DNA from: Bacteroidota bacterium
GTDB lineage: Bacteria > Bacteroidota > Ignavibacteria > Ignavibacteriales > Ignavibacteriaceae
DNA: 64,000 nucleotides
Assembly: GCA_021815405.1 (NCBI GenBank)
Contig: JAKAGV010000018.1
Coordinates: 62,001-126,000 of the forward strand
Reading direction: 5' to 3'
The notes below the pieces were generated by a model. It was not told where the DNA came from and ran no database searches. It saw only the letters and a list, made by a program, of their open reading frames with translations. The translations under genes were made by a program, and so were the position numbers. Numbering within the stretch: position 1 is the first letter of the stretch; each line of letters starts with the position of its first letter. Below, one piece after another: positions 7,906 through 16,483 of the stretch.

Positions 7906-8216
7906 TTTTTCTCCTTATTAATTTTTTGAATAATCTTTTCTCTGATTAACTCTGCCGAAGGTACGCCGCCAGGATAAAATCTACATGCAAGTTGTGGATT
8001 CTCTGGCACAGAAGCACCTACAATATCTTCACCATTAATCAACAATGTTGGCGAGCCAATAAATCCAACTCGCTTTGCAGTAACTTCATCTTCTACTAAG
8101 ATTTCTTTTAAGTCTATTTTATCTTCTAGTCCTTTAATAGCTTCTTTAAGATTGCCGCTCATTTTTTTATGATTTGGACATCCTTCAAAATACTGGAAAT
8201 CAAGTTTTATTTTCAT
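7902..8216 (-). CDS. thioredoxin-fold protein with CP motif, function unknown
   Basis: 104 residues. The start KLDFQYFEGCPNHKKM resembles DF-family (seleno)proteins and other thioredoxin-fold proteins where a single cysteine (C13) replaces the CxxC pair. GFIGSPTLLINGEDI has the cis-proline strand, and a second cysteine, C78, lies in QLACRFYPGG. It is probably a cytoplasmic redox or metal-binding protein. It overlaps both neighbours by four bases, which places it firmly in the redox operon. The exact family is uncertain. Confidence 0.75.
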   Translation of the reverse strand: MKIKLDFQYFEGCPNHKKMSGNLKEAIKGLEDKIDLKEILVEDEVTAKRVGFIGSPTLLINGEDIVGASVPENPQLACRFYPGGVPSAELIREKIIQKINKEKK

Positions 8217-8539
8217 TTATTCTCTACTAAAATTTCTAAAGAATTTGCAATTGTATCATTAACCGTTGCTTGTTTCATATAACGGGCAACTTGCATTGCT
8301 TCAACAATCTCGTCGTTTGTAACTCCGTTTTGTTTTGCCATATTGGTCCACATTTTAGTACAAGTATCACTACCTAATGCGGCGGCAACTCCTATTCCAA
8401 TTAGCATTTTATATTTATTAGGTAACTTTTGATATTTCTCATTTTCAAAGATGAGAGATTTTTCTTCCATTTGATTCTGAGCAAATTCCGGTGCAAATAG
8501 CTTTAGTAATTCCATCGGGGTTTTTTGATTTATTGACAT
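8213..8539 (-). CDS. AhpD/carboxymuconolactone decarboxylase-like protein
   Basis: 108 residues, all helical, with the pattern of the CMD/AhpD family (LPNKYKMLIGIGVAAALGSDTCTKMW, then NGVTNDEIVEAMQVARYM). AhpD proteins use a CxxC pair for peroxidase reduction. Here only C60 remains and the usual second cysteine and histidine are replaced, so the catalytic chemistry is unclear. A disulfide-reductase helper role is suggested by the thioredoxin-rich operon. It overlaps the next gene by four bases. Confidence 0.8.
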   Translation of the reverse strand: MSINQKTPMELLKLFAPEFAQNQMEEKSLIFENEKYQKLPNKYKMLIGIGVAAALGSDTCTKMWTNMAKQNGVTNDEIVEAMQVARYMKQATVNDTIANSLEILVENK

Positions 8540-8548
8540 TGTTTCTCC

Positions 8549-8950
8549 TTAATGTAATTTTTCAGTGTGGTCAATTATTGTTCCATCAATAACCGCTTTA
8601 ACAGCATCATCTATTTTTCTTATGTCTGTTACAACTGGTTTATTATTTAATTGAAGCATACTTTGATAAGCACCTGCGCCCATGCCGCGTGCAAGCAATA
8701 TTTTGCAATCCTTAATTGCTTCAGCCATACTAACATGTTTGTTGTGCGATGATTCATCAAAGCCGTGCCGCTCATTTGAGTGGTGATGTTCTTCTTGAGC
8801 AAAATTATGATGCCCCATTTTTTCGCGTCGTTCTCTTTTAACTATCTTGCCATTTTCAATTGAAAGCACTTCATAATACATTGCTCTTCCAAAATGCTGA
8901 CTAATAGTTTCGCCGTCATCTGTTACTGCTGCTACTTTGTAATTTTCCAT
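8549..8950 (-). CDS. NifX/NifB-like cofactor-binding domain protein, His-rich
   Basis: 133 residues matching the dinitrogenase iron-molybdenum cofactor-binding fold: KVAAVTDDGETISQHFGRAMYYEVL at the start and KDCKILLARGMGAGAYQSML then PVVTDIRKIDDAVKAVIDG at the end. A histidine-rich insertion lies in the middle (MGHHNFAQEEHHHSNERHG). No nif genes are present, so this is one of the many stand-alone family members in anaerobes and probably binds a metal or an Fe-S cluster. Its place in the redox/permease cluster suggests metal handling. Confidence 0.85.
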   Translation of the reverse strand: MENYKVAAVTDDGETISQHFGRAMYYEVLSIENGKIVKRERREKMGHHNFAQEEHHHSNERHGFDESSHNKHVSMAEAIKDCKILLARGMGAGAYQSMLQLNNKPVVTDIRKIDDAVKAVIDGTIIDHTEKLH

Positions 8951-9013
8951 TTTCTTTTTCCTTTATTTGATTAATTCTAAATTCATTCAAGTGCATCTTA
9001 AAAAATATCATTG

Positions 9014-9047
9014 GATTGCTTCGAGACTATCGTCTCTCACAATGACA
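9014..9047. repeat. dispersed repeat, short copy
   Basis: A compact hairpin-forming copy of the GATTGCTTCG...AATGACA family (GAGACTATCGTCTC forms the tip), located between the NifX-like gene and the next thioredoxin-fold gene. Confidence 0.65.
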
Positions 9048-9068
9048 CTCCTTTTAGATTTTCGAGAT

Positions 9069-9626
9069 TCATTCATCCCAAAAATACATTCTTGCTTCAA
9101 GGGAATCAGGATACTTTTGCTGAATCTCTTTCATCGTTTTCATAAATGTACTTTTATCTTTTGTCCTTATGTAATTTGAAATTCCATTTTGCGCCAACAA
9201 CTTTGGAAGCAAAGGATTGTTGTTTTTAAATTGATCAATTTCTTTATTCATAACTTGAGAAGCTTCGGCATATTTTCCTTTCGGTATCATTGCATCCGCA
9301 TAACCAAGCCTCAAAATAATTCTGAACTCATCCGCCGGCAGATATCCGTTAAAATTATAATATGATTTCCCGGTATGGTCTAAAAAATAAAACGAAGGCG
9401 TCCAGTAAGCGGCAAGCTCGCGCCTTATATCTCTGTCTTTTATTAAATCAAGTTTGAGAAGAACAAACCACTCGTTCATTTCTTCTTCGACTTTCGGATC
9501 CGGATAAGTTTCGGCATATAATTTTTTGCAGCCGCCGCAGCCGTCCATTTCAAATTGAAGCAGAATCGGTTTATGAGATTTTAATGATTCTTCTTTTGCC
9601 TCATCAAGATTTTTTAACCATTCCAT
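9069..9626 (-). CDS. thioredoxin-fold protein with CGGC active site
   Basis: 185 residues. The N-terminal half is a thioredoxin-like domain (HKPILLQFEMDGCGGCKKL, active site C30-GG-C33, and YWTPSFYFLDHTGKS with the cis-proline). The C-terminal half is helical and TPR-like (YAEASQVMNKEIDQF...KYPDSLEARMYFWDE). No signal peptide is seen, so it is cytoplasmic. It is the fifth thioredoxin-fold gene in this cluster. It resembles the Thioredoxin_7/DUF255 style of protein, but the partner is unknown. Confidence 0.82.
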   Translation of the reverse strand: MEWLKNLDEAKEESLKSHKPILLQFEMDGCGGCKKLYAETYPDPKVEEEMNEWFVLLKLDLIKDRDIRRELAAYWTPSFYFLDHTGKSYYNFNGYLPADEFRIILRLGYADAMIPKGKYAEASQVMNKEIDQFKNNNPLLPKLLAQNGISNYIRTKDKSTFMKTMKEIQQKYPDSLEARMYFWDE

Positions 9627-9642
9627 AATTCATCCTTTCAAA

Positions 9643-10092
9643 TTATTCTCTCACTACGGTAATTTTAGTATCAGCTTTAATATTGTCTGTAACTGGGCAG
9701 CGGCTTTCAGTTTCTTTAAGCCACGCCTCTTTTCCCTCTTCAGACGCGCCGGGAATATCTGCTTTAACAGTCACAATAATATTTTGAAACCCAGCACGCT
9801 CTTCAAAAGAGCAGCCGAGGAAAGTACAGGGATTCATAACACCTTCAATTTTTACTTTCATGCTGTTCAACTTCAATCCTTTTTGCCGCGCAATTTCGTG
9901 TCCGGTAACATTTAAGCAGCCGGCAAGCGACATAAGCAATACTTGAATTGGCGAAGGACCTTCGTCAGTTCCACCCATTCCTTTCGGCTCGTCAATTATT
10001 AAATTGAATTTACCAGCATGAATGTTCATCTTTGTCGGGTTTTCACTTTCGCCGGTTATCAATACTTTCATTTCTCTTTTTTGTGTTGCCAT
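9643..10092 (-). CDS. OsmC-family peroxidase
   Basis: 149 residues with both reactive cysteines of OsmC/Ohr proteins: C59 in LLMSLAGCLNVTG and C132 in ESRCPVTDNI. C89 and C94 are additional cysteines. The family reduces organic hydroperoxides with thiols and acts in the cytoplasm. The GGTDEGPSPIQVLL segment is the usual substrate-pocket strand and helix. It is 16 bp upstream of the CGGC thioredoxin gene on the same strand, which could supply its reducing power. Confidence 0.9.
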   Translation of the reverse strand: MATQKREMKVLITGESENPTKMNIHAGKFNLIIDEPKGMGGTDEGPSPIQVLLMSLAGCLNVTGHEIARQKGLKLNSMKVKIEGVMNPCTFLGCSFEERAGFQNIIVTVKADIPGASEEGKEAWLKETESRCPVTDNIKADTKITVVRE

Positions 10093-10125
10093 ATTTTCTT
10101 ACTTACTTTGCTTTTTACTGTTAAT

Positions 10126-10253
10126 AGATTGCTGCGAGATTATCGTCTCTCGCAATGACTGTATCACTGTTTCTGTCATTGCGAACAAAGTGAAGCAATC
10201 TACTGATTTTTAAATAATTTCTTCGCCTCGATAGAATCGAGACTCGCAATGAC
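10126..10253. repeat. tandem copies of the GATTGCT/GCAATGAC repeat
   Basis: At least two imperfect copies fill the gap between the OsmC gene and the secreted thioredoxin-like gene: one ends in CTCTCGCAATGAC near 10160, then comes GTCATTGCGAACAAAG and GAAGCAATC, then GACTCGCAATGAC near 10253. Confidence 0.65.
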
Positions 10254-10281
10254 TATCTCCATTTTAGTTTTTAATTGACTT

Positions 10282-10956
10282 TCATTCTTTAACATTTAGT
10301 ATTGAGACTAACTTGTCATACAATTTTTCAACTCTTACAAACCTTTTTATTTCTTTATTGGTTGAATCGACTAAAATCACCGCCGGTATAAATCCAACTT
10401 CATACTCATTTTGCAAATCATAATTTGAATATGAATCCACAACCGCATAATCAAACGAATCCGGATTCTCTTTAAGAAGCTTTTGAACCTCACATTCCTG
10501 CCGGTAACACATTTCAAGTGTGCATTCGCAAGACATTGATGTTGAGAAGATGATTATTTTTTTCTTTGGGAAATTCTTTAATTCATCTAAAAAATATTTC
10601 CCAAAGACAGAGTTGAATTCATTATTTACAGCATGAAAAACTTTCTTTAATGTATCAACTTCCGGTTTGTTATTATAGAATTTTTCGAATGCCTTGAATG
10701 ATTTGATTAGTTGACTGGATTTGAGTTTATAATCTTTTTTGTCAACAACGGAATCTGCATATATATTTTTATCTTTCAGTTCTACAAATAATTTATCAAG
10801 CTCACTTACAAATAATTTATCCGGTAATCTGTTTTCATAAAAAGAAATATTGATTTGTGAAATCTTTTCTCTTGTCTCTTTAATCAAATCAGATGTTGAA
10901 TCTGCTTTTATTAAGCTGGTAAAAATCAATATAGTTGCAAGCAATTTTATCAGCAT
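10282..10956 (-). CDS. secreted thioredoxin-like protein with a CxCxxxxC cluster
   Basis: 224 residues with an N-terminal signal peptide (MLIKLLATILIFTSLIKA). Residues 20-130 form a helical region. The C-terminal part is thioredoxin-like: KKIIIFSTSMSCECTLEMC, a cluster of C143, C145, C150 and C155, then YEVGFIPAVILVDSTNKEI with the cis-proline. It is probably periplasmic. The cysteine cluster is more like a metal or metalloid site than a simple CxxC. It starts five bases after the permease stop, so the two genes are cotranscribed. No exact family is recognised. Confidence 0.75.
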   Translation of the reverse strand: MLIKLLATILIFTSLIKADSTSDLIKETREKISQINISFYENRLPDKLFVSELDKLFVELKDKNIYADSVVDKKDYKLKSSQLIKSFKAFEKFYNNKPEVDTLKKVFHAVNNEFNSVFGKYFLDELKNFPKKKIIIFSTSMSCECTLEMCYRQECEVQKLLKENPDSFDYAVVDSYSNYDLQNEYEVGFIPAVILVDSTNKEIKRFVRVEKLYDKLVSILNVKE

Positions 10957-10960
10957 AATC

Positions 10961-12061
10961 TTAATAAATTAAATTAAAAAGATAACCGACGATAACTATT
11001 CCAACGGCTACAACACCAACGAATGTTAGAATCAACGGCAGCTTCAATACTTTTTTTAGAATAATCGCTTCCGGGAAAGACAGACCTATAACCGACATCA
11101 TAAATGCCAGCACTGTTCCAAGCGAGGCGCCTTTCTCAAGCAAGGCTTGAACTATAGGAATTATTCCAGCAGCATTTGAATACATCGGTACACCAAGCAT
11201 AACGGCAATCGGAACAGACCACCATGCGCTTTTTCCCATCAAGCCAGCCATAAAGTTTTGCGGCACGTAACCATGAATACCCGCGCCGACTGCAATTCCG
11301 ATTACAATATAAATCCAAACCTTGCCGACAATCTCTTTAACAGCATCTACACCGGCAGTAATTCTTTCTGCAAAGGTTGGTTTCACTTCTTCCATTTGAA
11401 CTTGACCGGCTTTTATTTTATAAACCCAATCTTCAACATACTTTTCAAGTTTTAATCTTCCGATTACAAAGCCGGAAATCATCGCTATAATTAATCCGGT
11501 GGACATATATAAAAGCGCTGTCTTCCATCCGAACAAACCAAAGAGAAGAACAACTGCAACTTCATTTATCATTGGTGCAGCAATCAAAAATGAAAATGTA
11601 ACTCCAAGCGGAACGCCGCTTTCTACAAACCCAAGGAACAGCGGTATTGCTGAACAAGAACAGAACGGTGTTACAATACCGAGCAGACTTGCAGAAACGT
11701 TTCCAGCAAAAAGCTTTTTACCGCCGAGCATTTTTCTAGTTCTTTCCGGTGAGAAATAACTTCTTACAATACCAACAGCAAAAACAATTAATATTAAGAG
11801 CATCAATACCTTCGGCACTTCAAACACAAAAAACGAAACAGCACCTGTAATATGAGTACCTTTAGTCATACCAAATATCGAGTAAACTAAGAAATCCGAA
11901 ATAGTTTCTAAATTGATATAAAGGAAAAACCACAGCGGCAGCAATAAAAACGGTAGTGTTGTTCTATTTAATTTTATTAAGATTCTACTCTTCTTCTCAG
12001 AATCTTTATTTATTTTTTCTTCAATTTCTTTTTCAATTAAATAATCATCTAATTTGTTCAT
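10961..12061 (-). CDS. permease, ArsP/SO_0444 family
   Basis: 366 residues with eight to ten membrane segments. The signature TPFCSCSAIPLFLGF near the middle of the first half, and GVPMYSNAAGIIPIVQALL in the second half, are those of the two-repeat ArsP/DUF318 permeases. Family members export methylated or other organic arsenicals, or copper and zinc. The CSC pair would bind the soft substrate. It is preceded by its own palindromic site at 12146..12165 and by a same-strand arsR gene, so it is probably induced by a metalloid. The arsM gene elsewhere in the window would provide methylated arsenic as substrate. Confidence 0.88.
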   Translation of the reverse strand: MNKLDDYLIEKEIEEKINKDSEKKSRILIKLNRTTLPFLLLPLWFFLYINLETISDFLVYSIFGMTKGTHITGAVSFFVFEVPKVLMLLILIVFAVGIVRSYFSPERTRKMLGGKKLFAGNVSASLLGIVTPFCSCSAIPLFLGFVESGVPLGVTFSFLIAAPMINEVAVVLLFGLFGWKTALLYMSTGLIIAMISGFVIGRLKLEKYVEDWVYKIKAGQVQMEEVKPTFAERITAGVDAVKEIVGKVWIYIVIGIAVGAGIHGYVPQNFMAGLMGKSAWWSVPIAVMLGVPMYSNAAGIIPIVQALLEKGASLGTVLAFMMSVIGLSFPEAIILKKVLKLPLILTFVGVVAVGIVIVGYLFNLIY

Positions 12062-12145
12062 TTCTTTGAATCCTCTTTGCTAATCCAATAATGGTATTAT
12101 CAGTACGTTGTATTCATTATTATTAAACCAAAATCTGTTTCAATT

Positions 12146-12165
12146 ATATGAGTGATTACTCATAT
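12146..12165. promoter_or_regulatory. ArsR operator upstream of the permease
   Basis: A perfect 8-bp inverted repeat (ATATGAGT-GATT-ACTCATAT) lies 85 bp before the permease start and 17 bp past the arsR stop. A close variant lies upstream of that arsR at 12575..12592, which suggests one regulator binds both. Confidence 0.72.
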
Positions 12166-12181
12166 TACACTTTAAAAAATT

Positions 12182-12517
12182 TTATACTTCAGCTAACTCT
12201 TTAACTAGTTCTATTTTCTTCAAAGCTATTTTTTCAGCAAGGTCAAGAATTTGCAAAATTCTTTCGTCGGCGATATTGTATCTAACCATCAATCCATCTT
12301 TCCATGAAACGAGTATCCCGCTTTTCTCCATGCTTTTAAGGTGGCGTGAAAGGTTCGATTGCTCAAGTCCAAGCAGAGGCATCATTTCACAATTACACAA
12401 CGCTTGTTTCTTAAGAGTTTTGATAATCTTTATTCTATTGGGATGACATATTGCAGACAGCACATCTGACTGTAAATCTTCTCTGGTCTTTCCGGAATTA
12501 TAAGTTTTACTTGTCAT
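12182..12517 (-). CDS. arsR: ArsR-family metalloregulator
   Basis: 111 residues, a single winged-helix domain (AICHPNRIKIIKTLKK, recognition helix LEQSNLSRHLKSMEKSGIL). The LCNCEM motif gives C41 and C43 at the helix that forms the As(III) site in classical ArsR. The family releases DNA when arsenite or related thiophilic ligands bind. The inverted repeats at 12146..12165 and 12575..12592 are the likely targets, controlling the permease and this gene. It differs clearly from the other arsR genes in the window. Confidence 0.92.
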   Translation of the reverse strand: MTSKTYNSGKTREDLQSDVLSAICHPNRIKIIKTLKKQALCNCEMMPLLGLEQSNLSRHLKSMEKSGILVSWKDGLMVRYNIADERILQILDLAEKIALKKIELVKELAEV

Positions 12518-12574
12518 ATTTTAATTCTCTTTCACTAAACATTATAAATATATACACCAACTTATCGTATGACT

Positions 12575-12592
12575 ATATGATTCATTACTCAT
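12575..12592. promoter_or_regulatory. second ArsR operator, upstream of arsR
   Basis: ATATGATTCATTACTCAT matches the permease operator at 12146 except for two bases, and lies 58 bp before the arsR start. Probable autoregulation. Confidence 0.6.
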
Positions 12593-12778
12593 GAAGCATG
12601 CCAATAACGATTATAGATAATTCAATATTTTTTAGAGATTTTTTTAAGCATTATCTAAATAAAAAGAATATTTAGTTTTTGTTTTATCATATTTGAAAAT
12701 TAAAAATCCAATAGTATAAATGAGTTCAATCTAAAAAGCTAAGTGTCGGGATCGATCCAAAAGTAATTTAAGATGTAC

Positions 12779-12848
12779 GTCATTTCCACAAAAGTGGAAA
12801 TCCATTTTATTTTGGCACAAATAGATTCCCATTTATACGGGAATAACT
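12779..12848. repeat. degenerate palindromic repeat (two hairpins)
   Basis: A worn copy of the two-hairpin repeat: GTCATTTCCAC-AAAA-GTGGAAATC, then 20 bp, then GATTCCC...GGGAATAAC. It lies in the 990-bp gap between arsR and the proton ATPase. Confidence 0.65.
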
Positions 12849-12973
12849 TTTTAAACATGACACATATAGGTTTAGAAAATAATCTCGCAATGCAGTGATT
12901 TGAGAGTGGTGTTTATTTATTATAGCATGAATTGATTAGGCATAGCAGCAGCAAAATAAATGAATATATTTTT

Positions 12974-13128
12974 CATGTAACTGAAGTTACGCCAAAAGAC
13001 CTTTTGATGCCTGGTACTGTCATTCCCACGAAAGTGGGGATCTATTTTTTGCATATTTTAGCTTACTGGATACCCGCTTTCGCGGGTATGACACTTTCCC
13101 AAAGCCAGTTTGCGTAACTTCAGTCATG
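12974..13128. repeat. MITE-like element with terminal inverted repeats
   Basis: A ~155-bp unit bounded by inverted ends (CATGTAACTGAAGTTACGC at the left, the complement starting GCGTAACTTCAGTCATG at the right, with a 2-bp gap). Inside are two hairpins starting GTCATTCCCACG and ending GCGGGTATGAC. A second full copy is at 23431..23580. Translating through it gives a chance open frame (VIPTKVGI...PAFAGMT type), which is not a gene. Confidence 0.72.
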
Positions 13129-13417
13129 TAAATAAAAAATCTTTACGAAAGATATTAAGACTTCTAGACAAAACGATTCAACAACTAAATAAAAAATAAA
13201 CGTAATTAATTGCGCCTATATAACAAGTTTGGTATTTTAAGAGCAAAATAATAGTAATTACTTTAATTTGGTGAAATTTTATTGCAAGTTATTTTTGAAG
13301 AACTTTTATACAAATACTTTTGTTAAGGAAGATAAATAAAATAACTCAACTCAAGCTAAATATTTGGGTCAATTAGGTGAACAGAGCAATTACAATATAC
13401 ACCACACAATTCAGAAT

Positions 13418-13435
13418 GACACCATCACTGGTGTC
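13418..13435. other. short perfect hairpin before the proton ATPase
   Basis: GACACCA-TCAC-TGGTGTC, a 7-bp perfect stem 75 bp before the ATPase start. It could be an operator or a leader hairpin. The rest of 12849..13510, apart from the repeat above, shows nothing recognisable. Confidence 0.4.
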
Positions 13436-13510
13436 GGCAAAATAAAATATTTGTTTTATGTTCTTACAAGTTTTTCGATTTACAAAAGATAATAATAGTT
13501 AGGAGTTTTC

Positions 13511-15871
13511 ATGGCTCAAATTAAAGATACTGCAGGTATTGAAAATTCATATCAAGGTACTGGACTTAATCAAGCCGATATTCAGTCTAAACGGAATCAA
13601 TATGGTTACAATGAAATTCCGGAGAAGCAAGTTGGTCCGGTTATGGGGGTCCTAAAACGAATGTGGGGACCAATCCCCTGGCTACTTGAGGCAGCCATGA
13701 TTTTTGAATTGGTTCTCGGCAAAGGCGTTCAAGCTGCAATTATTTTCCTGTTGCTTATTTTTTCCGCTGTCGTTGGAGAAGTTCAAGAGAAGCGTGCAAA
13801 AAACGCAATTAGATTTTTACACCAGCAACTTCAAATTAGCGTTAGAACATTTAGAGACGGGGTTTGGCAGATAATACTGTCTCGCGAACTGGTACCCGGA
13901 GACATAGTACACGCTCGAGTTGGAGATATTGTACCGGCTGATATGGAAATCATTAAAGGAACCGTGAGCGTGGATGAGTCGCCACTTACTGGTGAATCGA
14001 TTGATGTAACAAAAGAAACTGGAGCAACAATATTTTCTGCATCTACGATTAGCCACGGTGAGGCAATTGCTAGAGTAACAGCAATCGGTACAAAAAGCTC
14101 ATACGGCAAAATTGCCGAGTTGGTTCGAACTGCTGAATCTCCAGGACGATTGCAATCGTTGCTGTTCACCATAGTCAAATATCTTGCGTATTTGGATGTT
14201 GTTCTTGCTGTTATCCTAATCATTGCTGCGTTAGCTAATGGAACTCCCTGGCAGGAATTACTTCCATTTCTAGTAATTTTATTCATTGCAACAATTCCAA
14301 TCTCCATGCCTTCCAGCTTCGTTGTAGCAAATTCATTAGAGGCTAAGAATTTAGCTAAACAGCACGTTTTGGTTACTGGGCTTACGGGAATTCAGGAAGC
14401 TGCAAGCCTCGAAATTTTACTAGTCGATAAGACGGGAACATTGACGAACAATCACCCTGAAGTCGCCGAAATAAGCTCATTTGATCATCAGACAGATGAT
14501 GAATTGTTAAGGTTGGCGGCTTCCGCGAGTGACGACACATCCAACGACTCCATTAGCACTGCAATACTTGGAGCTTTTAGAGAACGAAAATTAATCTTGC
14601 ATGAGAGAACATCATTTACAGCATTCGATCCGGTTCATAAATTATCCAAGTCTCGTATCAACCAAAATGGTAACCAGTTGAATGTGGTTCTTGGTTCTCC
14701 AGCAGTCGTTGCTGAGATTGCAAAAACGCCAGATCAATTTATGGCTCAAGTTGATAGACTAAGTTCGAAAGGCTCTAGGGTTTTGGCAGTAGCTTCGGGA
14801 GAAGACGAAAAACTGATTTGTAGAGGGCTGATTGCATTGGCTGATTCACCACGAAATGACGCCAAAGAATCAATTGCAAAGATTAAAGAATTGGGCATCA
14901 GAGTGCTAATGCTAACTGGCGACACAGCGGGTACCGCTAAGTCGATTGCCGAGCAAGTGGGAATCGGCAGCAGAATTGGAACCTTGGAAGATGCATTATC
15001 TAATCCATTGGATTTCGACGGATTTGCTAATGTTTATCCTGAAGACAAGTACAAGATTGTCCGCTCTATACAAAAATTAGGAATGGTAGTCGGCATGACT
15101 GGCGATGGAATCAATGATGCGCCTGCTCTAAAACAGGCGGACGTTGGTATTGCGGTTAGTACTGCCACCGATGTTGCAAAGTCGGCTGCTAAAGTTGTTC
15201 TAACAAAACCTCAATTATCAGATATCACTAAAGTTATCGATGGCGGGCACAATGTTTATCGTAGAATGATGACTTGGACAATAACAAAATTAGCTCGTAC
15301 CGCAGAATTAGCAGCACTTCTAACTTTTGGATTTATCTTTACTGGAGTTTTTCCGGTTTCACTGAGTCTCATTGTGTTCATTGTGGTTATGAATGATATG
15401 GTTACACTAACATTGGGAACCGACAAAGCTTGGCCGACAACAGTTCCAGAAAAATGGAACATGCCTGAGCTTGCTAAGATCTCCGCTATCTTCACTATCG
15501 GCTGGCTGGTTCTCGGTCTTGTACTAATAGGATACTATCTCAAAATTCAAGGATTAAGTGCAGATCAAGTAAGTTCTTTAATGTTCCTCTATTTAATTTT
15601 TTCTGCCATGGAAACAATTATTATGACGCGTACCCGGGACTCATTCTGGTCATTTTTGCCAAGTAAATGGGTAAGCGGCATGATTATAATAAACATTGTT
15701 CTTGCCATATTAATGGCTGCTTTTGGTTTGGTAATGTCGCCAGTTTCTTTGCAGTATATTGTTGTACTTTTTGTTATCACGCTTCTTGCCATGTTAATCT
15801 TAGACGGTTTGAAAATATGGTACTACAGAGTAACAGGAATTTTAGGAACTGAACGACATGCCCATAAATAG
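13511..15871 (+). CDS. plasma-membrane H+-ATPase, P-type (P3A)
   Basis: 786 residues. It has the cation-ATPase N-domain (GLNQADIQSKRNQYGYNEIP), the actuator loop DESPLTGES, the phosphorylation site DKTGTLT with Asp306, MLTGDTAGTAK, and the hinge MTGDGINDAPALKQADVG. About ten membrane segments are present, and the M4 segment reads IATIPISMPSSF. These are the marks of P3A proton pumps, known from fungi and plants and from some archaea and bacteria. Like prokaryotic members it lacks the long C-terminal regulatory tail. TAGGAGT precedes the ATG. It would build a proton gradient at ATP cost. Its base use looks slightly less A/T-rich than its neighbours. Confidence 0.92.
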   Translation: MAQIKDTAGIENSYQGTGLNQADIQSKRNQYGYNEIPEKQVGPVMGVLKRMWGPIPWLLEAAMIFELVLGKGVQAAIIFLLLIFSAVVGEVQEKRAKNAIRFLHQQLQISVRTFRDGVWQIILSRELVPGDIVHARVGDIVPADMEIIKGTVSVDESPLTGESIDVTKETGATIFSASTISHGEAIARVTAIGTKSSYGKIAELVRTAESPGRLQSLLFTIVKYLAYLDVVLAVILIIAALANGTPWQELLPFLVILFIATIPISMPSSFVVANSLEAKNLAKQHVLVTGLTGIQEAASLEILLVDKTGTLTNNHPEVAEISSFDHQTDDELLRLAASASDDTSNDSISTAILGAFRERKLILHERTSFTAFDPVHKLSKSRINQNGNQLNVVLGSPAVVAEIAKTPDQFMAQVDRLSSKGSRVLAVASGEDEKLICRGLIALADSPRNDAKESIAKIKELGIRVLMLTGDTAGTAKSIAEQVGIGSRIGTLEDALSNPLDFDGFANVYPEDKYKIVRSIQKLGMVVGMTGDGINDAPALKQADVGIAVSTATDVAKSAAKVVLTKPQLSDITKVIDGGHNVYRRMMTWTITKLARTAELAALLTFGFIFTGVFPVSLSLIVFIVVMNDMVTLTLGTDKAWPTTVPEKWNMPELAKISAIFTIGWLVLGLVLIGYYLKIQGLSADQVSSLMFLYLIFSAMETIIMTRTRDSFWSFLPSKWVSGMIIINIVLAILMAAFGLVMSPVSLQYIVVLFVITLLAMLILDGLKIWYYRVTGILGTERHAHK

Positions 15872-16198
15872 TAATACACTGTAGCTTGTGATGATCTGTT
15901 TGCTCTTGCTAAAAATCGACTTTTGAAATATGTATTTTACATATTTGATCAGCATTTGCTGTGCTGCTGTAAATAAGTATTATGGCTCATACTTTTTTAA
16001 GGTATACGAAATTATGTTTTACAGTTTTATTAAATAATGATTTCTCTATTATTATCGTTCCATTGTACCTGCTTGCCGGTAGGCAAGAGTAGGAGCCTCT
16101 TAAAAAATCCAAAGATTCCCGTTTCTAAGGTAATGACACTTTGAATTTTTCAGAAGTTTCAACTATTTATTCAAGTAAAATATTTTGAGGAAATTAAG
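15872..16198. other. intergenic stretch with a repeat remnant
   Basis: 327 bp between the proton ATPase and the DUF211 gene. It contains a perfect 6-bp hairpin, CTTGCC-GGTA-GGCAAG at 16072..16087, and a worn repeat end (GATTCCCG...AATGACAC) near 16110. No gene was seen. Confidence 0.5.
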
Positions 16199-16483
16199 AT
16201 GAATATTAGACGACTTGTTCTTGATGTAGATAAAGCAGTGTCAAGACCATCGATTATTGAAATCGCTAAAGCTCTTGACAAATGTGTAGGCGTTGAAGCA
16301 GTAAATATAACAGTAGGAGAAATTGATATAGAAACAGTCGGTATGGACATAAGTATTGAAGGTGAGAACTTAAATTATGAACAGATTGCATCTGCTATTG
16401 AAGCGACAGGAGCCGTTGTACATAGTATCGACGAACTTGTCTGCGGTGAACGAATAATAGATCGGATTAAACGGGTTCGATGA
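16199..16483 (+). CDS. DUF211-family protein
   Basis: 94 residues with the complete DUF211 pattern: RRLVLDVDKAVSRPSIIEIAKAL, GVEAVNITVGEIDIETV, the GENLNYEQIASAIEATGA helix and the ending VVHSIDELVCGERI. DUF211 proteins are small ferredoxin-like-fold proteins, mostly archaeal, of unknown biochemical role. GAGGAA precedes the ATG. Its stop overlaps the start of the next gene by four bases (ATGA), so the two are translated together. The neighbour is VIT-like, and this gene pair is familiar from archaea, which suggests inter-domain transfer. Confidence 0.88.
   Translation: MNIRRLVLDVDKAVSRPSIIEIAKALDKCVGVEAVNITVGEIDIETVGMDISIEGENLNYEQIASAIEATGAVVHSIDELVCGERIIDRIKRVR

Noticed and set aside
8549-8950. 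Nitrogen fixation, suggested by the NifX/NifB-like domain
   Set aside because: No nif structural or assembly genes are present; stand-alone family members are widespread in anaerobes.
6888-10253. Possible CRISPR array from the regularly seen GCAATGAC repeats
   Set aside because: Spacing is irregular, copies are inverted and diverged, genes lie between them, and there are no cas genes.
12932-13117. Open frame ending in a VIPTKVGI / PAFAGMT-type peptide
   Set aside because: It is a translation of the MITE-like repeat; the same peptide-like strings arise wherever this repeat occurs.
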